Shown here: positions 10,532 to 22,029 of the stretch, piece after piece
Layout of the letters: each line of letters opens with the position of its first letter
How positions within the stretch are numbered: the stretch's first letter is position 1
Assembly (NCBI GenBank): GCA_033032865.1
Contig: JAWHQI010000013.1
Span: 868,001-932,000, forward strand
Source: Dactylorhiza incarnata
Lineage: Eukaryota; Streptophyta; Magnoliopsida; Asparagales; Orchidaceae
Direction of reading: 5' to 3'
Length of the DNA: 64,000 nucleotides
Made by a program: the position numbers and the translations under genes
Notes under the pieces: model-generated
Database searches by the model: none
Told to the model about the DNA's origin: nothing
Seen by the model: the letters and a program-made list of their open reading frames with translations, nothing else

Positions 10532-12880
10532 TATATCATCAGTAAAAATAATAGATTCCATATCGGGCTCATCCAGTGAAAGATTTGCAATTTCAAGCAT
10601 GTCAACATCTTCAATCGTGTCAATGAATCTCCAGCAATATCCCACATCTTGGTCTCGCCTTATGCGTATTGTGGATTTTTTTTTGATAGAAGGCGTAAAT
10701 TGTTGTGTATAAAAACTAAATCTTCTGCACATTTTGGAGTCATTCTATTTCTTCTCGTTAAGTGTATAAATGAGTATGTACTCCAATTCCTCTCGGCACA
10801 TGATAAAGAAGATGGTTGTGCAAGAAACTTTAAGGCTAAACTTTGTAGCATAGGTGCACTTGCACCATGAATAACCCACCAAGCCTTAGGATCAATCGAA
10901 AATCGACTGTGAACTGAATCAAATTCTTTAAATTCTCCATTTATATAAGCAAAATTTGCGTACTCTAAATTCACCTTGTGCGATCCTCAATGTTATGAAA
11001 GTACTTCCTAAAACATTTTTTGGTTTCTTGAAAAATTTCATTATCCTTGTATAGAGAAATTCTAGAAGAATCTTCATTGAGTCAATGTTCACTATAGTAC
11101 TTAAATCAAAAAAATAAAACATGTATTATTGTTATAACAAATAAATACTAAATAATAATGTAATTAACTCATGAAATTTTAGAACTTACTTAGGATTTAA
11201 GTCATGTGCTAAGCAAGGAAGTGGAGTGTTGTTCTTAGAACAACGATCCATAAGTATTGTTTGAACAACTTCATAAAATGTAGATACCTCATCTAGCATT
11301 TTCACCTCATGTTCATATATAGCACTTTTTTCTTTTTCAATCATTGAATCCCACGTGCAATAGACTAGGTGAAGACAAGGCGTATCTGTAACACAAAGTC
11401 TAAGCATATCATAAATAGGAGACATGAAGGAAAGTATGTAATCAATTTTATCCCACCAATAATCATTTAGTACTTGATCCTTAACAAACTTCGCCCTCCC
11501 TTGATTATCATCTCTATAAATATTTCATTTTTCAGAAATAACCATGCTTTGAAGACCACTTTTAATTAGCTTAAATATCTTAAGCATCACAATCATCGAA
11601 GCAAACCGTGTATCAGCTATGGAAAGCAATTTCAAGTTAACAAACTCATTGTATATAGCGAGCCTCATGGAATGGTTCATGATAAAAAAAATTATTTGTA
11701 TAACTTCAGAAACAATTTTAGAAATCCAATTGCATTCTAAATAAACCTCTTGATTGGCCTCTGTATTCTTTGGTTCACATATGTTCTTTAATGCAAGATT
11801 AAGGGTGTGCACCTGGAGGGAAATTCTAGTTCAATGAGTTGTCCCGTAGCCTTGCAATTAGCATTATCTGTGATGACTTGTACAACTTTCTCATGACCAA
11901 TTTCATTTATAACTTCTTTGAATAAATTAAAAATGAAATACATATCCTTTGTTTCTCCAGAACAATCAACCGCCTTTAAAAACATAGCTTCTCCATCAAA
12001 CACAGCCATAAATTTAATAAGTGATCTCCTTTGTGAGTCACTCCATCCATCACCCACAAGGCTTACACCCTTCTCCTTCCACATGTTTCTAATTGGTGCA
12101 CACAATCTATCAATATTTAACTTCTCTTTTTGTAACAAGGTGGTCCTCAACAAATTGTATTTTGGTGGTACATATCCCGCAATATTATGATTTGCAACAT
12201 AAATAAAAGCGGATATAATGTAGGGATTTTTTGCTAGGTTAAAAGGCAAACCTTCCGAATAAAACATTCTAGCAATCTCATAATATAAATGTTCCAGTTG
12301 ACCCATGTTAAATGCATTCCCAAGCAAACCAATTCCCCCACTTTCAATCTTCCTTTTTCTAGAAAAAATATCTACCCCACTAGTAGATCCACCTTCACAA
12401 CTTGAAATGCTAGAAGGGGGCAAAGAAACGTTTTTTAGGAGCAAGATTCGTTATTCTAGCATTCACCACTTCTTCTAGTTTTTCCATCTCAAATAGATCA
12501 CTCCTTGAGACTTTTAAACACTTTCCAATTCCTTCTCCACCAATCATTAACAAATGTGCTCTCATTCTTGTATATGAACTTATAAAACATTTCTCACAAA
12601 AATTGCACTTCCAAGACAAATTGCCTCCCGCCTCACCATGGGTAGCTAGCTTATTGACAAACCTCCATAACTGTTTATTTAGATCATCATCAATAGACTC
12701 TTGTGAACCACTATTACTATCCTTGCTTGAAGACATTCTAAAAAAAATAGGAGGAAACATATTATAGATATAGGCAGTAATAACAAAGGAATGAGTAAGA
12801 GCATGTAAACTTATGAGTTGGTCGAGGGCCATTGATGGAGGTAAGAATCTACTTGGAAGCATGATTTTACCATCCAGCAA
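10532..12880 (-). pseudogene. hAT transposase (BED finger, DUF659, hAT C-terminal), broken
   Basis: Minus-strand fragments in order give a BED-type zinc finger (WKCNFCEKCF...MRAHLL, about 12570-12630), the DUF659 core with SLVGDGWSD (first acidic catalytic region, near 12050) and VITDNANC (near 11870), then the hAT C-terminal dimerisation region with DPKAWWVIHGASAP and CAERNWSTYSFIH (about 10760-10880). At least five frameshifts or stops separate the pieces, so no enzyme is made from this copy. The intact enzyme would cut and rejoin DNA at the terminal repeats. A host-domesticated role is unlikely given the breaks. Confidence 0.88.
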
Positions 12881-13029
12881 GATTTGTGGCTATATTACAA
12901 CATTAATTGAGAAACAAACTTATATGGTTATGATATATAAAATCGTTTCCACCAAATCACGAGGATTTGCAGCAATGAAGATATATGAAATGATATAAGG
13001 TCCATAACCCTATATATCATCCCGCAAAC

Positions 13030-13262
13030 AAAAAAGAAATGAAGAGCCCAGTGCCCACCGTCAAAATGAAGAAGTAACCTAAAAATGAAGAGCCCACAGT
13101 CGAAATGAAGAGCCCACCGTCGAAATGAAGAAGACAGAAGTGACCTAAAACGAAAACGAAATGATTAGCCCACCGTCGAAATGAAGAAGCGACCTAAAAA
13201 CAAAAACGAAATGAAGAGCCCACCGTCGAAACAAAGAACCCACCGTCGAAATGACGAAGCGA
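13030..13262. repeat. Minisatellite inside the hAT element
   Basis: Irregular tandem copies of the word AATGAAGAGCCCACCGTCG, some with the extension GAAGCGACCTAAAA, occur at least six times. They lie between the transposase start and the right terminus, a common place for subterminal repeats that bind transposase. A second GC-rich run of CGCGTGTC words lies at 13425-13460. Confidence 0.8.
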
Positions 13263-13532
13263 CCTGCGGAGCTTGCGCCTTGCGGAAATGTCTAGGGAAA
13301 TGAAGAGGGGTGGGCTGTATTTTTTTTATAAATTAGAACGAAGACGGGCTCACGCGGGGCTCGAGTGTCTGATTGAGCGGGACACGCGAGTCCCGCGTGA
13401 GCCAGCGTGTCGAACTTCCGACACGCGTGTCCGCGCGTGTCTGCGCGTGTCCGCGCGTGTCCCTGTGTTGGATGCCTGTCGGAGAGTCTGACACCGACAC
13501 TCTGGGCATTTTGAAGTGTCGGTGCTTCGTAG

Positions 13533-13818
13533 TCTGGCACTTGGCGAGTTTGTTTGCTGTTGATGTTTGGCGAGATCGCTTCTGGCGAGTTCGCCCCTTT
13601 ATGACGAGGTCTCACTCACTGAGCTCGCTTCTGGCCGAGCCGGAACCGGTTGCTGAGAAGGCTAATGGCGTGTTAAGCGAGTTCTCGCAGGGATCTCGCA
13701 GATCAAATAGGCGAGTTCTTGATTTTCTTGTTCTCGCCCCGCCGGGTTAATGGCCACTATCTGGAGGTAAGGGGGCTCACCATTGGGTTGGGGCCCACCT
13801 CGACGAATATGGGTTAAC
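13533..13818 (-). repeat. Gypsy C 3' LTR, proximal part
   Basis: The block aligns with 30943-31217 of the 5' LTR (GGCGAGATCGCTTCT, GCCGAGCCGGAACCGG, CCCACCTCGACGAATATGGG). On the minus strand it begins TGTTAACCC. The first 8 bases (13533-13540) are the hAT target duplication. Confidence 0.85.
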
Positions 13819-13834
13819 ACAATCCCCACTCTTT
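13819..13834 (-). other. Polypurine tract of gypsy C
   Basis: On the minus strand this reads CAAAGAGTGGGGATTG and lies directly before the LTR start TGTTAACCC. It primes plus-strand synthesis. Its position fixes the left LTR as the 3' LTR and the element as minus strand. Confidence 0.75.
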
Positions 13835-13920
13835 GTGGGCTCGCTTAAAGCTCGAAAATAATAGTCTAAGCCTTATTCGGCGAGGTCGATTTAGGCGAGT
13901 TTGGGGGGCCAGCACCTTGC

Positions 13921-13930
13921 TTTATAAATA
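13921..13930 (+). promoter_or_regulatory. TATA box of the antisense gene in gypsy C
   Basis: TTTATAAATA lies 66 bases before the ATG at 13987, on the strand opposite to the gypsy C coding genes. The sequence between them is pyrimidine-rich and has no other ATG in frame. This looks like an autonomous promoter for the antisense reading frame. Confidence 0.6.
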
Positions 13931-13986
13931 GGGGGTGGAACCCCAGAATTTTCACCCTTTTGACTTTCAATTGTCGGGAAGGAAAT

Positions 13987-16298
13987 ATGACCTCGCCTGC
14001 TAAGACGACGACCACTCCTTATGTTGAGATGGAAGGGGAGCCTTCTCGCAAGGCTCATCATAAGCCGGCTACCGAGGCCTCGTTAGCAAATACCCTGTTG
14101 CCACTCTTCGGGACCCCTCCTTCACTTGAGTTTCTTCATCGTGAAAGGATGAAGCGGGCTCTGCTGCAGGGGCGAGCGGAAGCTCGTGCTTCCCATATGC
14201 TAGACCGCTGCGAGGCCAACTTACTTGGGGAGTAATCCCCTGCGAAGAGGACCACCTCTTCTGTTACTGCTGACTCACTTTCGGGTCATCACCCAGAGCG
14301 GGTTGACGAGGTATGCTCGTACTGGTGTTTTGCTTCTCTGTGCTCGCGCTGAGTCCACTATGTCTTTTATCAATTTGTCCAGGATACCCTAACGGGCCTG
14401 ACTTTGGGCGACTACGACGTTCCGTCGCCGCGAGGGGGTAATGGTGAGGCCTCCCTAAATGAGGGAAAGGCCGATCGCGCCCCTCTTACCAGTAAGACCC
14501 AGGTTGTCTTGCTGCCAGTCGAGGGGGTTAACACAACTCCCCCGCCGCCTGCTGAGATGTCGCTCCCTCCGTCTGTTGAGGACGTGATCAAGGGGCAAGT
14601 GTCGATCCCTAAGCAATCGTTGCCCGATCCTCCGGAGACCAGCGTGCTCGCGGAGAGCTCCGCAGGCGCGCCCTTGGGCGGGTCGCTTTGGGTCTGTGCC
14701 TCTCTGGCCGATTCAGAGGGATGACAGTTATTACAAGTCGCCGAACATCCCTGACCGATCGAAGGCTTTGTATATCTCGCTCTATTAGCGAGAGATGGAT
14801 GGCGTCCAGTTGCGGCGGCGGGTTAACGAACTTGTCGATGTTGGCCCAAAGATAGTACGAGCATGCCTACAGCGACATCTCGCCTTTTCTTTTGTCTTTG
14901 TGGGGCTCCTAACTCCGTTGTCTCCTTCTTGCTTACTGTAGGTCTTTGCGCCCTCCCGGCGGGAGTGTACATAGGCGAGGCCGAACCTCTGCCTAGGAAG
15001 TGTAAGCCTCCCCCTCTTGATGCAGAGTGCATCATGGTTCTAGAAGATGAGCCCAGTGATTTTAAGGGAAAGAAGCCTATGCATGTGGAGTCGGTGCCCC
15101 AGAGGCCGCAAAAGCGCCTAAAGAAGGCACTCGCTCACCGCGACCTCTCGGCAACCTCGCCGGATGAATCTGAGGAGCTAGAGGTAGCCGAGGACCCAAA
15201 GCCACCGGCGGGCCTGTCAACTGCTGAGGACACCGAGTCCTACTTTAGTTTTGGGCGGGATAGTGGAGTTCTGGATAGCTCCAGCGAGCCACTGCTCGCG
15301 TGGGATACCGAGCAAAATCGGGTCACATTGAGCACTTTTCTGCCTTCCTGGGCAGGGGATGACTATCCAGATGATGATGCGTACAATGTTTTGTACGTCA
15401 TCTATGTGTCGGATGATGTCGGGCACCTCGTCGCGGCCTCGCCAAAGTATCTTGTGTGGTAATCATCGTTCACGATGCTGAGGAGTGTCGAATTCACCTA
15501 CACTATGGCGAGGCGGCACTTTCGTGTTTGTAAGGCGTTATCTGATACCAAAGATGCCCTTGCTGCTGTAAGCAAAGACGCCGTGAAGCAACGAGTTGAT
15601 TCCGCCAGTCAATTGGCGGAGACGAGAGCGGAGTCGGTCGCGGCTACTGGCAAGGTGATGGCGCCTGAGGAGGAACTCGCCCGGCAGCGTCAAGCCAAGG
15701 CGGCGAGAGGCGATCGAGGTAAATTTTTCTCGCCTCGGTATGTGCTTTCGACCGTTTCTTCGGAGAGGTTTACTTAGCTTATTTCTTCTTTATCAGTCGG
15801 CTGAGGTCCTCGCGGCGACTCAGATCTCACTTCTGGAGCATAGAAATAAGGGGCTTCAGGACGAGGTGGAGATGTTGAAGCTTGAGCTTGCCACTGCTCG
15901 GTCACAGGCCACCACCTCGCAGGCGTCGGGGACTTCGTCAAGGAAGGAACCTCTCCGGTACTCAAGTGCTGACATTCGCTCGCTTGAGCATGTGTTTGTC
16001 CGATATGGCGGCAATTTGATCCTTGCTTGCTTGCGGGAAACAGGGAAGCTGGTTGAAGACGGCGAACCCCTGCGGCAATTTGATCCTTGCTCACTTGCGG
16101 GAAACAGGAAGTCAAGAGGAAGTCCGGGAAACAGGCAAGTTCTCTTTCAAGCTGGGGGGCGACTGCCGCCAATATTTGAGCTCGCCTTCAAATGGCGACG
16201 TCTCGATAGGCGGGTCTAGTAGCGAGTACTCGCCTTCAGGCAGCGCGTCTTCGCATTTGCGCCAGCAAGATGCCAAGTCGTCGGGCGCTGCTGAGTAA
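13987..16298 (+). pseudogene. Antisense extra ORF (aORF) of gypsy C, gene-like, decayed
   Basis: The frame begins MTSPAKTTTTPYVEMEG at 13987. It runs through low-complexity acidic and proline-rich text (14404-14724), a nuclear-localisation-like basic run QKRLKKALAHR (near 15110), an acidic block (15170-15460) and a Lys/Glu/Ala-rich coiled coil (15475-15720, then LLEHRNKGLQDEVEMLKLEL at 15827-15886). GT-AG introns are suggested at 14311-14382 and 15719-15796. The second does not join frames cleanly, and several stops break the frame (e.g. 14233). No enzyme domain is recognised. Tat-lineage elements are known to carry extra ORFs, some antisense, between integrase and 3' LTR; this fits. Function unknown. 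Confidence 0.62.
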
Positions 16299-16502
16299 TC
16301 GGTTTGCGAGATGTTTTTTGGCGAGATTCATTTTGAGCGACCTCTTTGCTTTTTGACATGTATAATTTTGTTGTTTCTTAAAGAGATGGATTATGATCTT
16401 CATTTGCTTGCATTCGCTATTTATTTCTCGAAACGCTTAGGCTCACAGGCCAAAGAGGGTGAGAGCGCTTAGGCTCATAGGCCGAAGAGAGTGAGAGCGC
16501 TT
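16299..16502. other. Downstream region of the antisense ORF
   Basis: The block holds a TTTGTTGTTTCTTAAAG stretch and two copies of CGCTTAGGCTCA(C/T)AGGCC (near 16434 and 16468). The same word continues at 24448 on the other side of copia D, confirming that 16502 and 24453 were once adjacent. No gene is seen. Confidence 0.7.
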
Positions 16503-16643
16503 TGTTAAGAGCGAGAGGAGAGCGCGCCTTAGGGTATTTTCCATTCTGTCGATTGATATGGACCCGGTTCCCTTTAAGTCAATTAGCCACCTCCTTGGAT
16601 ACACTCACCAACTGGTGAGGGAATATTAGCTTGCAGTTTAACA
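16503..16643 (-). repeat. 3' LTR of copia D
   Basis: On the minus strand it starts TGTTAAACTGCAAGC and ends CTCTTAACA. It is preceded by a PPT (reverse complement of 16644-16661, GCTTGGGGGGGGGGGGG). It pairs with 24307-24447 and differs at several positions, including GAGCGCGCC against GTGCGAACC near the U5 end. Confidence 0.9.
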
Positions 16644-17465
16644 CCCCCCCCCCCCCCAAGCTAACACCATAAGCACTCAGCATCCCGAGCCTGAGGGAGT
16701 ATGAATGAAGAGATTTACCAGAAACAGTTTTGGTGAACAATGCTGCAAGTTGATCTTCAGATGGCATAAACACCATCATAATAGATTGATCCTGAATTTT
16801 GTCCCGCACAAAGTGGCAATCAATTCAATGTGTTTTGTCCTCTTATGGAAGACAGGATTGTTGGCAATATGAATCGCAGCTTGATTATCACAGTGAAGAT
16901 GCATGGCCTCAAGAACAGGGAAGCTCATTTCCCCCAAGATAGATTTAACCCAGATAAGTTCACAGGTAGTGACAACAATGGCACGATACTCTGCTTCAGT
17001 GGAGGAACGAGCAACGATATTTTGCTTTTTACTTCTCCAGGAAATAAGGTTGTCACTGACAAAGATAGAGTAACCACTCGTAGATCTTCTGTCCAGTGAA
17101 GAACCCGCCCAATCGACATCACAGTATCCATGGACTTTAAGGTGGCCATGGTCATGAAAGAGAATACCTTTTCCGAAATCCTTTTTTAAGTATTTGAGGA
17201 TTCGAAGAACAGCTTGATGATGATGAACTTTAGGACTGTGCATGAATTGACTGACCAGGCTAATAGCAAAGGAGATATCGGGTCGGGTAATTGTCAGATA
17301 AATCAGTTTTTCCACAATACATTGAAATTCTAACTTCCTCTTAAGATCTGGAGAAGTCTCCTTGTGAATGTCATAATTAGGATCCACTGGACTATCCACA
17401 GGTTTGACTCCCAAATATCTAACTTCACTGAGATGGTCTAAGACATATTTACGCTGAGAGACCAT
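16579..17465 (-). pseudogene. Copia D RNase H (frameshifted)
   Basis: The frame begins just after a frameshift that separates it from RT and contains LIYLTITRPDISFAISLVSQ, YCDVDWAGSSLDRRSTSGY (first RNase H Asp in DVDWAG), WRSKKQNIVARSSTEAEYRA (Glu in TEAEY) and LHCDNQAAIHIANNP. A second shift near 16800 moves the tail (PSEDQLAALFTK) into another frame. RNase H removes the RNA template during reverse transcription. The catalytic residues I can see are present. Confidence 0.88.
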
Positions 17466-18688
17466 AATCTTCCCGGCGGATCGAGCGATCTCAATTCTGA
17501 GAAGTATTGAAGAAGGCCCAAATCCTTGATTTCAAAGGCAGAAGCCACTTTTCTTTTTACTTGAGTAATGTGGCAATCATCAGTTCCAGTAATAATGATA
17601 TCATCCACATAGACTATGAGAATAGTGGTACATTCCTCTTTTCTGTTGACAAAGACGAAGTGATCATAGGTACAACGAGTGAAGTTTAAATCCAAGAGTT
17701 TGTTACTTAGCTTGGCAAACCAGGCACGAGGTGACTGTTTGAGACCATACAAGGCTTTCTTGAGGCTACACCCATGTCCTTTAGGAACATCCATGCCAGG
17801 AGGAGGCGTCATATAAATTTCTTCCTCCAATTCACCGTGGAGGAAGGCATTTTTTACATCAAGCTGGTGCAGAGTCCAACACTTATGAGCCGCAATTGAC
17901 AACAAGATTCTAACTGAGTTCAGTTTAGCACCAGGAGCAAATGTCTCTTGGAAATCAACTCCAATCTGAGTAAAGCCTTTTGCCACCAATCTCGCTTTAT
18001 ATCTATCAAGAGTTCCATCATATAGAAATTTAGTAGTATATATCCATTTGCATCCAACGGGGTGACGCCAGTGAGGGATAGGAACAATTTTCCAAGTCTT
18101 TTGACGTTGGAGGGCATCCATCTCCTCCTCCATAGATTTCAACCAATGAGGATTCAAGCTAGCTTCTGAAAAACTCTTAGAAATAGAAATAGAGGAAATA
18201 GAAGCAAGATAAGCTTTCAAGGAGTGAGAGATAGTGTGATACGCAACATACTTATCAATAGGATATCTGGTATGACCACTATGAATTTGAAGCGCGAAAG
18301 TGGTCTCCTGAGTGGTGTTGGTTCTTGGATCTGGCGGAGTGGTGGTGGGTGGTGGAGCATGAGTGTGACATTCTTGCCCAATATTTTTGTTTTGCCTTCT
18401 TTTGTAGACTTGAAGATCCTTCCTCCTTCTGTACACCCGAAGGTCATTGGTGTGCGCTTCCTTCCTGACCGGAATATCCATACTGCCCGGAGCAATCACA
18501 TCAACTAGCACAGGTAAGGGAGGCATCGTATCACTCTCCTCTTTGCTCTTTTCCTGAAAAGTAACAGTTTTGCCCTCATCAGAGTAATAAGGAGTGTTTT
18601 CAAAGAACATAACATCTTTTGATATAAACATTCTTCGGAGAGCAGGAGAATAACAATTATACCCCTTTTGATTTGCAGCATATCCCAC
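17438..18688 (-). pseudogene. Copia D reverse transcriptase with integrase C-terminal linker
   Basis: The 416-codon frame opens with the integrase tail and linker (GYAANQKGYNCYSP). It continues with the copia RT start (W..SMEEEMDALQRQKTWKIVP and KWIYTTKF), the RT core DVKNAFLHGELEEEIYM and LYGLKQSPRAWF, and the catalytic motif YVDDIIITG (about 17600). It ends through a frameshift after LGLLQYFSELRS, so RNase H follows in another frame. RT copies element RNA into cDNA. The shift makes the polyprotein non-functional unless ribosomes slip. Confidence 0.88.
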
Positions 18689-19014
18689 AAAGATACATTT
18701 TGTCGCTTAAGGGCCTAATTTATCCCTATGAGGCCTCACAATATGGACAAAGGCAACACAACCAAATATCTTAGGAGAAAGATTGAATAGAGGCATATTT
18801 GGGCAAAGAAGCTTTAGAGGATACTTTCCATCCAAAGTGTCAGTGACCATCCGATTAATTAGATAAACGGATGTGAGGACACCTTCATCCCATAGACCCC
18901 TAGGGACATGCATCTCATGCAATAGGCAGTGAGTAGTCTCCATGATATGCCAATTTTTCCTTTCGGCAACCCCATTCTGCTGAGGGATCCCCGGACAGTA
19001 AGTTTGGAAAGTAA

Positions 19015-20085
19015 TGTTGGGATTTCTATACATCATATGCAGATAGCATACACATATGCGCAGCGAAAATAAAGAACAAGAACAACCCTAAAAAGTTCAA
19101 GGAACTTACGATTTCATGAATCAAGAAATAGGAAAGGCAACATATTGCAATACCTGAAGGGGATTGAGTCAACACTCAATCAAGGTGCTCCATAAATGAG
19201 ATCCCGAAGAACGATCGTTGAGTCCCAAGCGCAAAAATGGATCGGCGCCTCTACGGGAGTCCACACAAGCGAAGAAGAACCCTAGCTTCTTGTCGAACAA
19301 GAACTAGGTCGGAGAAGAAGAGCCCTCAACGTCTCCCACGGACTGCTAGGTCCGACGACAGGGAGAGGCGGCGGCGGGATCGACCGGTCGGAACTCTGTC
19401 GGAGCTTTTACGGAACTCTTCCGTCGGAACCCTTCCGTCTTTCACAAATTTCGCAAAAGAAAAAGGTCGCACACCTAGGGTATAAAATCGTGTTCTATTT
19501 ATACCCAGGCGTAAGAGAGGTTATCCGCACACCCACGACTTACATTGGAGTAAACACAGAATTCGTCGAGTGAACCTTTCACTGAAGAAATTCGTCGAGT
19601 AACAAACTCAATTCGTCGAGTAACAAATCAATTCGTCGAGTAACAAACTCAATTCGTCGAGTGAACCTTTTACTGAAGAAATTCGTCGAGTAATTAACTC
19701 AATTCGTCGAGTGACAAACTCAATTTATCGAGTAAACCTTTCACTGAAGAAATTTGTCGAGTAACAAACTCAATTCGTCGAGAAAAACATAATTCGTCGA
19801 TTTGAGGTAAACATCGTCGAGACATTCTCGACGACTCGACTCGAAAACTTCCTAACATGCTCCATGCAATATTCACAATACCTGTGGAGCATTCAGTTGA
19901 CTCGACTCGACTCAACTCCAATAAGTCGTAGGATTGGTCATTCACTCATATCCAATGAGTAAGGCCAACACAATTCTTCCTCCAACTTCTCCATACACTC
20001 TTGTATGTGACCACATAGGCTCATATCGCGTTGGCAGTGAGACTAAATGCTTAATCACTTCCAAATCACCTTGGAAACACCAACA
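19015..20085 (-). mobile_element. Solo LTR (1071 bp) in copia D integrase
   Basis: The insertion starts TGTTGGGATTTC and ends GAAACACCAACA, with a perfect 5-bp TSD AGTAA (19010-19014 and 20086-20090). There is no PBS, PPT or internal coding region. A TATA box on the minus strand (GGTATAAATAGAAC, about 19490-19503) sets the orientation. It contains a minisatellite (19560-19800). No partner of this LTR family is seen in the window. Confidence 0.9.
19560..19800. repeat. AATTCGTCGAGT minisatellite within the solo LTR
   Basis: The words AATTCGTCGAGTAACAAACT and AATTCGTCGAGTGAACCTTT alternate about ten times, with GAACCTTTCACTGAAGAA spacers. They lie downstream of the TATA box in LTR orientation, in the transcribed R/U5 half. 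Variable-number repeats in LTRs often differ between family members. Confidence 0.85.
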
Positions 20086-20419
20086 AGTAATATCATGATC
20101 TCGCAAGAATCTCTGAAGATCACTACTTGTATATTCACCTCCATTATCACTTCTAAGGATTTTAATTTTAGCTTCAAACTGAGTCAGCAGATGATGATGA
20201 TGATAGAATAACTGAAAAATTTCTGAAACCTCATTTTTCCTTTTCATAAGATACACCCAAGTAAAGCGAGAATGATTATCAATAAAAGGTAGGAAATATT
20301 GGAATCCATTCACAGAGCAAATAGGCGATGTCCAGACATCAGAATGTATCAAATCAAAATATTTCACACTTCGACTCTGGCTAGGAGCATAGTTAGTTCT
20401 ACAGTGCTTAGCCAATTCA

Positions 20420-21134
20420 CAAGACTAACAATCAAAAGTAGTTTTTTAACATCAATAAAATGCGGAAAGATAGCTTTTAGAGTTTTCAAACTAGCATGCC
20501 CAAATCTCTTGTGCCACAACATCAACTGATCATAATTGGTTGGCAACTGTGCACCAAAAGCTTGAAGGTTGTCCATGACATACACACCACCTGACTCATG
20601 TCCACCACCAATCGTCTTCTCACTCGCCAGATCCTGGAAAACACAATGAGAAGAGAATAAGATAATAGAATAGTTGGGTTGTTTGGTTAAACTGCTCACA
20701 GATAACAGATTTGTAGGGAATGAGGGAACAATAACCACAGATTTGAGAGAAACAGAGGGAGAAAGATGAATAACCCTTTTACCAGTCACAGAAGCTGAGG
20801 ATCCATCAGCGAGTTTCACACTGCCAGATGCAGGAGAAATAGAAGAAACCCCCACATAAGACCCAGTAATACGATCGGAGGCCCCCGAGTCAATGATCCA
20901 AGGAGAAGAGGTTCCTTTTGAGGACACAGAAGTAGTGTGAATATGGGCAGCAGTGCCCGCCAAGTCACCAGCAAAATGTCTTCCAGCAGTATTGGCTTTC
21001 AGAGCCTTGAGTTCCCTAGTCAAACTCTCATTTTCCTCCAGGAGATATCCTATATTCTCTAAGTTGCTATACATAGCTGTTTGAGGTCTCATATATTTCT
21101 CATCAGAACCACGGGTCCACCCTGAAGGAACCAA
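20420..21134 (-). pseudogene. Copia D protease and GAG-pre-integrase
   Basis: The frame has WIIDSGASDRITG (active-site DSG), VKLADGSSASVTGKR, SFPTNLLSVSSLTKQ and the pre-integrase zinc block LMLWHKRFGHASLKTL. It cuts the polyprotein. It is in frame over about 230 codons, but an upstream stop separates it from gag and a frameshift near 20420 from integrase. Confidence 0.88.
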
Positions 21135-21978
21135 GTGAGGATGAAGATCTCAACATTTCTCTTTCCCATGTCCTTTCTTCCCACAGTGAGGACACTTCAT
21201 TCGACTCTTATCTTCTTGTCTCATATTTCTTGACTGCCACCTCTTCTGCTCAACGACAAGGCAAGATTTCTCATGGCCAATATGAACATCTGAAAGAATG
21301 GAGTTTATGTGGCTTGTCTCCCCTCGAATATAGTGGCCACTGTCTCCAGATCAGGCACATAATCTCTTCCCAGCATCTAAACTCTCTGAAATTCGAGTTC
21401 AGGAGGAAGACCAGAAAGCATTTCGAAAACCCTCCGTTGCATAAGTTCCATCTTGTAATCTTCTATAGTCTGGATAGCAGAATATTGATCAAGTTCTGCC
21501 CACTTATGGGTCATTTTGCTATAATATTTCTCGAAATCACTCATCCCTGCCATGTGGATCTGCTCAGTCTGGAGTTGATATATTCTAGCCAAGTCCTTTT
21601 TTGAATAATTTCGCTCGATTAACTCCCACATTTCTTTTGCAGTTTGACAGAACAGGAAGTGACTTGCAATCTTAGGTTCCATAGAATTGATAAGCCAATT
21701 TATCACAGTAAGATTCTCACCTTCTCATTTCTCATATAGAGGATCAGTCTTGCTTGGGGCCGGCTTGGATCCGGTGATAAACCCAAGTCTTCGACGACTC
21801 CCAATGAATATCCGCATAGACTGAGCTCATAGGAGGTAGTTTCTCCCATTGAGCTTGATGTGAGTGACCCTTGATTGAAGTCCATGTCAGAACTCCCTCC
21901 ACTATAGTGTTTGGGTTGATCAACAGACCCTTCAAAGGCACTTACACTTTTCAATTTTTCCTCCATACGAGCACACAA
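21135..21978 (-). pseudogene. Copia D gag with zinc knuckle
   Basis: The start is MCARMEEKLKSVSAFEGS at 21978. After a one-base shift near 21705 the UBN2-type gag continues (INWLINSMEPKIASHFLF, TAKEMWELIERNYSKK, EMLSGLPPELEFQRV). Further down, near 21155-21200, is CPHCGKKGHGKEKC, a CX2CX4HX4C knuckle directly followed by an in-frame TGA. Gag packages the RNA. The frame is broken at least three times. Confidence 0.83.
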
Positions 21979-22029
21979 GCCGGACAGCCCTTTGGGAACC
22001 CGCTGGATTCAACTGCGGCAGAAGGGCAG

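Larger units (their letters stand above)
10277..13532 (-). mobile_element. hAT DNA transposon with DUF659-type transposase
   Basis: The 3256-bp insertion has terminal inverted repeats of 17 bp (CTACGTTACACCGACAC at 10277-10293; reverse complement of 13516-13532 is CTACGAAGCACCGACAC, 14 of 17 identical). It is flanked by a diverged 8-bp duplication, CCTAGCTC (10269-10276) and TCTGGCAC (13533-13540). The other LTR of gypsy C shows the empty site CCTGGCTC with continuous flanks. An 8-bp TSD and the encoded transposase fit the hAT superfamily. Both the TSD decay and the broken transposase indicate an old insertion. Confidence 0.9.
18707..20415 (-). pseudogene. Copia D integrase, split by a solo LTR
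   Basis: The N-terminal half (20415-20091) has KYFDLIHSDVWTSP (first catalytic Asp), FIDNHSRFTWVYLMK and ILRSDNGGEYTS (second Asp). It is interrupted at 20085 by a solo LTR and resumes at 19014 with FQTYCPGIPQQNGVAERKN (catalytic Glu) up to a stop after HRDKLGP near 18707. Removing the LTR and one TSD copy restores the usual D,D-35-E spacing. The residues are present but the gene is disrupted. Confidence 0.9.

Noticed and set aside
19560..19800. CRISPR-like spaced repeats
   Set aside because: Units are a degenerate minisatellite with similar, not unique, spacers, in a plant LTR.
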